Of a stretch of 27,993 bases of DNA, positions 22,219 through 27,993 are shown in pieces. The stretch is from assembly GCA_905373085.1 (NCBI GenBank), contig CAJPRR010000011.1, positions 1-27,993 on the forward strand, given 5' to 3'. The notes under the pieces were generated by a model, which saw only the letters and a list, made by a program, of their open reading frames with translations, was not told the origin of the DNA and did no database searches. The translations under genes and the position numbers were made by a program. The stretch's first letter is position 1; each line of letters starts with the position of its first letter. The DNA is from an uncultured Selenomonas sp. Its GTDB lineage: Bacteria; Bacillota; Negativicutes; Selenomonadales; Selenomonadaceae.

Positions 22219-22776
22219 TCACACGCCGAAATGGCCGATCCTTACGCCGATTTTCTGTGCAAGCTCTTCTATGTCGTCGGCGCCCGTTTCCATACCTGCG
22301 AAAAGAGGGATGGCGGCGCATGTTCTGGCATCGTCCAAGGCGCGGTGGTGGCGAAAATTGATATTGAGGTGTGCGCCTACGGTATTGAGCTTGTGATCGT
22401 CAAGACCGGGCCAGACTTTGCGTGCGATGCGCACGGTGCAGCATGTGCGAAAATCCGGCGCCTGCAGGCGATTGGCAAGGAGCGACGCCTTGAGCACGCC
22501 CATGTCGAAGGACGCATTGTGCGCGACGACGATCTTGCCGGCAAGGCGCTCCTTCAGCTCTTCCCAGACCTCGGCGAAGGTCGGCGCATCTGCCACATCC
22601 TTAGGGCTTATGCCGTGGATGCCAATGTTGAAGCTGTCGAAGCGAAGTCCGGGCGGCTGAATGAGCGTCGTCCACCCTTCCTTTAGCTGTCCGTCCCGCA
22701 CCTCTACGGTAGCCACGCTGCAGGCGGAGTTCATGCTGCCCGTCGCCGTTTCAAAATCAATCGCGATATAGTTCAT
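22219..22776 (-). CDS. DnaQ-like 3'-5' exonuclease (DEDDh family)
   Basis: A 185-residue single-domain exonuclease related to the proofreading subunit of DNA polymerase III. Exo I is AIDFETA (Asp and Glu near residues 7 and 9), Exo II is VVAHNASFDMGVL, and Exo III is HHRALDDAR with the DEDDh histidine. There is no BRCT or polymerase domain, so it is a stand-alone nuclease; the substrate is unknown. The start is taken as the second of two adjacent ATGs (22776, MNYIAIDFET); the first at 22779 is equally possible, both following GAGGTG. It lies downstream of nfnB in the same orientation, separated by a 31-base inverted repeat. Its 3' end is duplicated beyond btuB. Confidence 0.93.
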   Translation of the reverse strand: MNYIAIDFETATGSMNSACSVATVEVRDGQLKEGWTTLIQPPGLRFDSFNIGIHGISPKDVADAPTFAEVWEELKERLAGKIVVAHNASFDMGVLKASLLANRLQAPDFRTCCTVRIARKVWPGLDDHKLNTVGAHLNINFRHHRALDDARTCAAIPLFAGMETGADDIEELAQKIGVRIGHFGV

Positions 22777-22830
22777 CATGGCGATCACCTCGCAAAACAC
22801 TTTCTGCGGCACTGCCGCGCCGTACACACG

Positions 22831-22861
22831 CCGAGGGACGCTGCCTTCCCGCGTCCCTCGG
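22831..22861. repeat. 11-bp inverted repeat between nfnB and the exonuclease gene
   Basis: Perfect arms CCGAGGGACGC / GCGTCCCTCGG with a nine-base loop, 31 bases after the nfnB stop. No U-tract follows on the minus strand, so it may be a weak terminator or an mRNA-stabilising hairpin for the nfnAB transcript. Confidence 0.6.
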
Positions 22862-22892
22862 ACACGCCTGCCGCTTCGGTCTTCTTCGAAGC

Positions 22893-24299
22893 TCAGGCGT
22901 TCTTTTTCTTCTGCAGATACTCGTCGATGGCGGCAGCCGCCTTCTTGCCCGCTCCCATCGCCAGGATGACGGTCGCCGCGCCCGTCACGATGTCGCCGCC
23001 CGCGAACACGCCTTCCTTCGTCGTAGCGCCCGTCTCCTCGTCAGCGACGATGTTGCCGCGCTTCGTCGTATCCATGCCGGGCGTCGTCGTCGCGACGATG
23101 GGATTCGGCCCCGTGCCGATGGACATGATGACCGTATCGACGGGAAGATCGAACTCCGAGCCTTCAATGGGCACGGGACGGCGGCGTCCCGAATCGTCCG
23201 GCTCGCCAAGCTCCATCTTGATGCAGCGGATCGCCTTGACCCAGCCGTCTTCGTTGCCCAAGATTTCGACGGGATTGTTCAGCAAGCGGAAGTCGATGCC
23301 CTCCTCCTTCGCGTGGTGCACTTCCTCGCGCCTTGCGGGCAGTTCTTCCTCGCTGCGGCGGTAGACGATGTAGACTTTCTCCGCGCCGAGCCGCAGAGCC
23401 GTGCGCGCCGCGTCCATGGCGACGTTGCCGCCGCCGACGACGGCAACGCCCCTGCCGACGTGGATCGGCGTCGCAAAATCGGGGAAGCGGTATGCCTTCA
23501 TGAGGTTGCAGCGCGTCAGGAACTCGTTGGCGGAATAGACGCCGTTGAGGTTTTCGCCGGGAATGTTCATGAAATGCGGCAAGCCCGCGCCCGTGCCGAC
23601 GAAGACGGCGTCGAATCCCTCTTCTTCCATGAGTTCGTCGATCGTATAGAGCCTGCCGACGACGGAATTCAGCTCGATCGTCACGCCGAGCTTTCTGAGG
23701 TTTTCGACTTCCTTCTGCACGACGCCGTCCTTCGGCAGGCGAAACTCTGGGATGCCGTAGGAGAGCACGCCGCCCGCAACATGCAGCGCCTCGAAGATCG
23801 TCACGCGGTAGCCCTTTTTCGCGAGATCGCCGGCGCACGAAAGTCCCGCAGGGCCAGCGCCGATGATCGCGACCTTCTGTGCGTCCGGGGCGAACTCGAC
23901 GGGCTTGACCTCTTCTTCCTGCGCGAGCTGCCAGTCCGCCGCGAAGCGCTCAAGCCTGCCGATGCCGACAGGCTCGCCGCGCTTGCCGAGGATGCAGAAC
24001 TTCTCGCACTGGTTCTCCTGCGGGCAGACGCGGCCGCAGACAGCGGGCAGCGCATTGTCCCCCTTGATGATGTCGATCGCCGCCGCAAAATCGTGCGCCT
24101 TGATCTTCTGGATGAACTCGGGGATGCGCACGGACACGGGACAGCCCTTGCGGCACTGCGGCACCTTGCAGTTGAGACAGCGTTCGGCCTCGGCGATCGC
24201 CGTTTCCTCATCGTAGCCCAACGCCACTTCTTCAAAGTTGTGGGCGCGAACCTTCGGGTCTTGCTCAGGCATCTTATGTTTTTCCAGCACCAACGCCAT
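22893..24299 (-). CDS. nfnB: NfnB: large subunit of NADH-dependent reduced ferredoxin:NADP+ oxidoreductase
   Basis: A 468-residue glutamate-synthase-small-subunit-type flavoprotein. The N-terminal ferredoxin-like part has cysteine motifs CLNCKVPQCRKGCP and CGRVCPQENQCEKFC, for two [4Fe-4S] clusters. The FAD site is AIIGAGPAGLSCAGDLAKKG, the NADP site is VAVVGGGNVAMDAARTALRL, and the C-terminal FAD contact is GVFAGGDIVTGAATVILAMG. In isolation it could be taken for GltD or a GltA homologue. Its position one base after the FNR-like nfnA gene marks it as the large subunit of the electron-bifurcating Nfn complex, which couples NADH and reduced ferredoxin to make NADPH. GGGGAGG precedes the ATG at 24299. 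Confidence 0.93.
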   Translation of the reverse strand: MALVLEKHKMPEQDPKVRAHNFEEVALGYDEETAIAEAERCLNCKVPQCRKGCPVSVRIPEFIQKIKAHDFAAAIDIIKGDNALPAVCGRVCPQENQCEKFCILGKRGEPVGIGRLERFAADWQLAQEEEVKPVEFAPDAQKVAIIGAGPAGLSCAGDLAKKGYRVTIFEALHVAGGVLSYGIPEFRLPKDGVVQKEVENLRKLGVTIELNSVVGRLYTIDELMEEEGFDAVFVGTGAGLPHFMNIPGENLNGVYSANEFLTRCNLMKAYRFPDFATPIHVGRGVAVVGGGNVAMDAARTALRLGAEKVYIVYRRSEEELPARREEVHHAKEEGIDFRLLNNPVEILGNEDGWVKAIRCIKMELGEPDDSGRRRPVPIEGSEFDLPVDTVIMSIGTGPNPIVATTTPGMDTTKRGNIVADEETGATTKEGVFAGGDIVTGAATVILAMGAGKKAAAAIDEYLQKKKNA

Positions 24300-24300
24300 G

Positions 24301-25143
24301 TCAATTCCTCCCCAAGCCGATGTTGCAGATGTGATCCTTCTCCTTCGCTTCCTGCGTGCGGTACATCCTGCCGCGCGCCATCAATCCTTGGAAATCGACG
24401 AGATGACCGTCGAACTCAGGGCCGTCGACGCAGGCGAACTTCGTCTCCTCGCCCACCTGCACGCGACAGCCGCCGCACATGCCCGTACCGTCAACCATGA
24501 TGGGATTGAGGCTCACGATGGTCTTGATGCCGTAAGGGCGCGTGGCTTCGGCGACGCTCTTCATCATGACACCCGGGCCGATCGCCGTGACCTGGTCGAT
24601 CTTCTCGCCGCGCTTCACGAGTTCTTCGATGGCGTTCGTGACGAACCCCTTGATGCCGTAGGAGCCGTCGTCCGTCGTGATCAGAACCTCGTCGGAAATC
24701 GCCCTCATGCGCTCTTCAAAGATGAGGATGTCCTTCGTCTTCGCGCCGAGAATCGAGATGACCTTGTTGCCAAGTTCATGCGCCGCGCGTGCGATCGGGT
24801 AGACGGGGGCGACGCCGATGCCGCCGCCGACGAAAACGACGGTTCCCATGTGATCGGAAAGCTCCGACGGCTGCCCCAGAGGGCCGACAAAGTCAAGAAT
24901 GGAATCGCCCTCCTTGAGAGATGCGAGAAGATCGGTCGATGCGCCGACGACCTGGAAGAGGATCGTGACGATTCCCCTTTCGCGGTCGAAGTCGGCGATC
25001 GTCAGCGGTACACGCTCGCCTTCCTCATTGACGCGCAGGACGATGAACTGCCCCGGCAGAGCCTTCTTCGCCACGCGGGGCGCCTCGATATCGTACTCAA
25101 GGATGCCCGGTGACAACTCTTGCTTCTTTAAGATTCTGTACAT
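24301..25143 (-). CDS. nfnA: NfnA: small FNR-like subunit of the Nfn complex
   Basis: A 280-residue ferredoxin-NADP reductase-type subunit carrying FAD, an NAD site and a [2Fe-2S] cluster. The FAD motif is RVPLTIADFD, and the nucleotide motif is VFVGGGIGVAPVYPIARAA. The cysteine cluster is MCGGCRVQVGEETKFACVDG near the C-terminus, as in the PyrK/NfnA branch. The ATG at 25143 (MYRILKKQELSPGILEYDIE) has GAGGGG upstream and is where homologues begin; the longer open frame is spurious. A dihydroorotate dehydrogenase subunit PyrK is the main alternative, but the adjacent GltD-like partner and the lack of pyrD argue for NfnA. Confidence 0.92.
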   Translation of the reverse strand: MYRILKKQELSPGILEYDIEAPRVAKKALPGQFIVLRVNEEGERVPLTIADFDRERGIVTILFQVVGASTDLLASLKEGDSILDFVGPLGQPSELSDHMGTVVFVGGGIGVAPVYPIARAAHELGNKVISILGAKTKDILIFEERMRAISDEVLITTDDGSYGIKGFVTNAIEELVKRGEKIDQVTAIGPGVMMKSVAEATRPYGIKTIVSLNPIMVDGTGMCGGCRVQVGEETKFACVDGPEFDGHLVDFQGLMARGRMYRTQEAKEKDHICNIGLGRN

Positions 25144-25198
25144 TCCAATGCCCCTCCTCTGCATTAAAAAACAAAGAATCAGTTTTCTGACACACCCT

Positions 25199-25945
25199 CT
25201 ATCCTTCGGCAAATATGCCGCCCAGATACTCGTCAATCCCCGTGCGAATCGGCATGAGATAGACGTGTTCGCCCTTTGTCCGCGCTTCTGCCAGAACATC
25301 ACGCGCGAACGCGATGCTCCATGCAAGCGTCGGTTCGAAGTCCTTCGGGAACACGACCTGGTTCTTCGTCTCCCAATAGCTCTCAGAGCGCTGCGAGGTC
25401 ACGGGCGAGAGACCCCAGTAAACCTCGATGCCTTCGAGCATGTCCGCATACATCGCGAGGAAGCGGCGATCGAAAAACGGCTGTGTGAAGAAGCCGACAG
25501 CGCCCGCCTGCAGTTTGCGGCGGATGCGGTAATCTTCCTGCCTCATGCTGCCGCGATACTGGTCGATGCCCGCAAAGACTCGAATCTCGGGCATTTCCTC
25601 GCGGAACTTCCGTATGACGTCGATGCTCTCCGTCGGATAGACGGTGTGCGCCATGTTCTGCGGTGCATCTCCCTCGATGACGAGGACTTCTCGGATCGCA
25701 TGTTCGCGCAGGTAGTCCGCCATGGGCAGCGGCTTCGTGATGTCGATGTCCATGGCGCGGATGTGCGGCACAGCGGGGAAAGTCTCGCCCGCAATCGCCG
25801 CGCCCTCCCAACTGCGCACGGGAAGTCGCAGGAGGTCGGGGACGTTGATGAGATCGATCTTTCCCTCATATTTTTTCGTCTGCGCGAGTTCTTCACGCAG
25901 CGCCGCCTCGTCGCGCGGCACAAGTTCAAGCGACACTTTGCTCAT
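25199..25945 (-). CDS. Methylenetetrahydrofolate reductase-like protein
   Basis: A 248-residue TIM-barrel flavoprotein related to MetF, which reduces methylene-THF to methyl-THF. Family landmarks are VSLELVPRDEAALREELAQT at the start (in place of the usual FEFFPPK), EVLVIEGDAPQN (for LRGDPP) and AGAVGFFTQPFFDRRFL (for the TQxFFD motif). It is shorter and more divergent than canonical MetF (about 290 residues), so the exact substrate is uncertain. The start is set at ATG 25945 (MSKVSLELVP) with AGGTG upstream; ATG 25960 is an alternative. It lies between fhs and nfnA, so a role in reducing THF-bound C1 units with electrons from the neighbouring redox complex is plausible. No MetV-like zinc protein gene is present. 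Confidence 0.8.
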   Translation of the reverse strand: MSKVSLELVPRDEAALREELAQTKKYEGKIDLINVPDLLRLPVRSWEGAAIAGETFPAVPHIRAMDIDITKPLPMADYLREHAIREVLVIEGDAPQNMAHTVYPTESIDVIRKFREEMPEIRVFAGIDQYRGSMRQEDYRIRRKLQAGAVGFFTQPFFDRRFLAMYADMLEGIEVYWGLSPVTSQRSESYWETKNQVVFPKDFEPTLAWSIAFARDVLAEARTKGEHVYLMPIRTGIDEYLGGIFAEG

Positions 25946-25976
25946 AAGAACACCTGCCATTCCTCAAAACCTCTGT

Positions 25977-27644
25977 TCAGAACAATCCCGTGATTCTGCC
26001 GTCTTCCGTGATGTCCATATCCATTGCCGCCGGATGCTTGGGAAGCCCCGGCATCGTGAGGATGCTGCCCGTCAGGGCGACGACGAAACCCGCACCCGCC
26101 GCGAGACGAAGCTCACGCACCGTGATGCGAAAGCCCTCAGGCCTGCCGAGAAGCGCGGCGTCGTCGGAAAGCGAATACTGCGTCTTCGCCATGCACACGG
26201 GCATCTTGTCGAAGCCCAGCGCTTCCAATTCCTCAAGCTCTCTTTGCGCTTCCTTCGTGAAGTCGACGCCCGCCGCACCGTAAATCTCACGCGCAATCTT
26301 GCCGATTTTTTCAGGGACCGTCTCCTTCTCATCGTAGATATAGCGAAAGTCTGCCTTCTTTTGAAGCGCCGCCTCGACCTTCTCGGCAAGCGCCTCGCCG
26401 CCCTCGCCGCCCTTCGCCCAGACTTCGGACAGCGCAACCTCAGCGCCGAGCGTCTCGCACTCGCGGCGCACGAAATCAAGCTCTTCGGACGTATCGGTCG
26501 GGAAGGCGTTGACGGCGACGACGGCGGGCAAACCGAACTTCTGCACGTTCTCGATGTGCTTGGCGAGATTCGCCATGCCCTTTTTGAGCGCCGTCATGTC
26601 AACCTTCTCCAATTCCTTCTTGGAGAGTCCGCCGTGCATCTTGAGCGCACGCACCGTCGCGACGATGACGACAGCGTCGGGCGAAATCCCCGCAAAGCGG
26701 CACTTAATGTCGAGGAACTTCTCCGCACCGAGGTCGGCGCCGAACCCCGCCTCCGTCACGACGACGTCGGCGAACTTCAACGCGAACTTCGTCGCCATGA
26801 TGCTGTTGCAGCCGTGCGCGATGTTGGCAAAAGGACCGCCGTGGATGAAGACGGGCGTGCCTTCGAGCGTCTGCACGAGGTTCGGCTTGATCGCATCCTT
26901 GAAGAGCAGCGTCAGTGCGCCCGTCGCGCCGAGCTCGTCGGCACGCACAGCTCTGCCCGAGCGCGTGTAACCGATGACGATGCGTCCGAGACGCTCCTTC
27001 ATGTCCATGAGGTCGCGCGAGAGACAGAGGATCGCCATCATCTCCGACGCCACCGTGATGTCGAAACCCGTCTCACGCGGCACGCCATGCGCCTTGCCGC
27101 CCATGCCGATGATGACGTGGCGCAGTGCGCGGTCGTTGAGGTCGAGGACGCGCTTCCATGTGATGCGGCGCACGTCGAGATCGAGAACATTGCCCTGCTG
27201 GATATGGTTGTCGATGATGGCGGCGAGGAGGTTGTGCGCCGTCGTGATGGCGTGAAAGTCTCCCGTGAAATGCAGGTTGATGTCCTCCATCGGCACGACC
27301 TGCGCATAGCCGCCGCCCGCCGCGCCGCCCTTCATGCCGAAGCACGGCCCCATCGACGGTTCACGAAGCGCCGCCGCCGCCTTGCGGCCTCGGCGAGAAA
27401 GCGCATCGGCCAGCCCGACGCTCGTCGTCGTCTTGCCCTCGCCCGCCGGCGTCGGGTTGATCGCCGTGCAGAGGACGAGCTTGCCGTTCGGTCTGTCCTT
27501 GACGCGCTGCCAAGCATCGAGCGTGACCTTAGCCTTATATTTGCCGTAAAACTCCAAGTCGTCAAGCGTAAGACCAAGCTTCACGGCGATCTCCTCGATC
27601 GGCTTCATCCTCGCCGCCTGTGCGATTTCCACATCAGATTTCAT
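25977..27644 (-). CDS. fhs: Formate-tetrahydrofolate ligase
   Basis: ATP-dependent formyl-THF synthetase, which activates formate onto tetrahydrofolate. The 555-residue product has the usual length. The P-loop is PTPAGEGKTTTSVGLADA (about residues 63-80), and EPSMGPCFGMKGGAAGGGYA and FTGDFHAITTAHNLLAAIID are strongly conserved in the family. It ends PKHPAAMDMDITEDGRITGLF, split as typical GLPKHPAA...G-[LN]F. The ATG at 27644 has GAGGAGGAG upstream. It lies 12 bases after folD and just before the MetF-like gene, forming the methyl-branch series of C1 metabolism. Confidence 0.98.
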   Translation of the reverse strand: MKSDVEIAQAARMKPIEEIAVKLGLTLDDLEFYGKYKAKVTLDAWQRVKDRPNGKLVLCTAINPTPAGEGKTTTSVGLADALSRRGRKAAAALREPSMGPCFGMKGGAAGGGYAQVVPMEDINLHFTGDFHAITTAHNLLAAIIDNHIQQGNVLDLDVRRITWKRVLDLNDRALRHVIIGMGGKAHGVPRETGFDITVASEMMAILCLSRDLMDMKERLGRIVIGYTRSGRAVRADELGATGALTLLFKDAIKPNLVQTLEGTPVFIHGGPFANIAHGCNSIMATKFALKFADVVVTEAGFGADLGAEKFLDIKCRFAGISPDAVVIVATVRALKMHGGLSKKELEKVDMTALKKGMANLAKHIENVQKFGLPAVVAVNAFPTDTSEELDFVRRECETLGAEVALSEVWAKGGEGGEALAEKVEAALQKKADFRYIYDEKETVPEKIGKIAREIYGAAGVDFTKEAQRELEELEALGFDKMPVCMAKTQYSLSDDAALLGRPEGFRITVRELRLAAGAGFVVALTGSILTMPGLPKHPAAMDMDITEDGRITGLF

Positions 27645-27656
27645 GGCTGCTCCTCC

Positions 27657-27993
27657 TCACTTTTCCAACCGCATCTTCGCCGCCTGCACGGTATTCGCCA
27701 TGAGCGTGGCGATGGTCAGAAGTCCGACGCCGCCGGGCACGGGCGTGATCGCGCCCGCGACTTCCTTCACGGCGTCAAAATCGACGTCGCCGACAAGCTT
27801 CTTCTCGGCGATGCGGTTGATGCCGACGTCGACGACCGTCGCGCCGAGCTTCACCATATCCGCCGTCACGAAGCGCGGCTTGCCGACGGCAGCGACGAGG
27901 ATGTCCGCCTCGCGTGCGACAGCGGCGAGATCTTCCGTGTGCGAGTGACAGACCGTGACCGTCGCATTCTCGGCGAGCAAGAGATGGCTGATC
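27657..27993 (-). CDS. folD: Bifunctional methylene-THF dehydrogenase/cyclohydrolase FolD, 5' end outside the window
   Basis: Interconverts methylene-THF, methenyl-THF and formyl-THF with NADP(H). About 112 C-terminal residues are visible: ISHLLLAENATVTVCHS continues as the nucleotide-binding half, with DILVAAVGKPRFVTADMVK, TVVDVGIN and the signature ITPVPGGVGLLTIATLMANT. The frame is open to the edge of the window, so the start and catalytic Lys lie beyond. It is the first visible gene of the folD-fhs-metF-like-nfnAB series. Confidence 0.96.
   Translation of the reverse strand, partial: ISHLLLAENATVTVCHSHTEDLAAVAREADILVAAVGKPRFVTADMVKLGATVVDVGINRIAEKKLVGDVDFDAVKEVAGAITPVPGGVGLLTIATLMANTVQAAKMRLEK

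Noticed and set aside
23313..24500. 395-codon plus-strand frame opposite nfnB
   Set aside because: Antisense shadow of an iron-sulfur flavoprotein gene, with no motif or start signal.

Overview
The window looks like a chromosomal segment of a diderm Firmicute of the Negativicutes, most likely Selenomonas or a close relative. This is inferred from gene content, not from a search. The gene order is Firmicute (a nrdR / pgeF-yggS-sepF / ylmH / lspA-rluD-pyrR series, and nfnAB), yet there are outer-membrane proteins: a TonB-dependent receptor and an autotransporter beta-barrel. Most of the DNA is GC-rich. The btuB locus and the intergenic leaders are visibly more AT-rich. Nearly all genes are on the minus strand, so transcription mostly runs from high to low coordinates.

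Layout from low to high coordinates. 1-1712: a methyl-accepting chemotaxis receptor cut by the window edge, with an AT-rich upstream region holding a nine-base C/G homopolymer next to a promoter-like motif. 2217-3781: thiC with terminator, TPP riboswitch and promoter. 3827-5382: an autotransporter pseudogene with three frameshifts and a nonsense codon. 5638-5904 (plus strand): the C-terminal remnant of an Rpn-family nuclease, with an internal start and strong ribosome binding site, closed by a 25-bp bidirectional terminator. 5977-14978: one long minus-strand operon, read rodZ, a broken ygiQ-like gene, nrdR, a radical SAM gene, pgeF, yggS, sepF, proC, ylmH, lspA, rluD, pyrR, with a clear promoter at 15025-15053. 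15147-17718: rpsO and pnp with terminators and a strong rpsO promoter. 17754-18743: a pyridoxal/pyridoxamine kinase whose promoter is nearly the same sequence as the thiC promoter.

18770-22320 is the accessory part. It holds a toxin-antitoxin pair with an intact antitoxin and a YoeB-like toxin cut after about 28 residues, a 102-bp duplicate of the 3' end of a DnaQ-type exonuclease gene, and a BtuB-like TonB receptor under a cobalamin riboswitch. The intact exonuclease gene lies just beyond. The btuB locus is therefore flanked by direct repeats. 22893-27993: a one-carbon/redox cluster, read folD (partial), fhs, a MetF-like reductase, nfnA, nfnB. It links tetrahydrofolate-bound C1 units with flavin-based electron bifurcation between NADH, ferredoxin and NADPH.

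A recurring theme is vitamin supply: thiamine synthesis (TPP riboswitch-thiC), PLP supply and homeostasis (kinase, yggS), B12 uptake (riboswitch-btuB) and folate C1 chemistry. I found no single new defence or biosynthetic system. The most notable signals are the orphan Rpn C-terminal protein, the shared vitamin-gene promoter, the possible phase-variation tracts and the repeat-flanked btuB island. No tRNA, rRNA or CRISPR array was seen.
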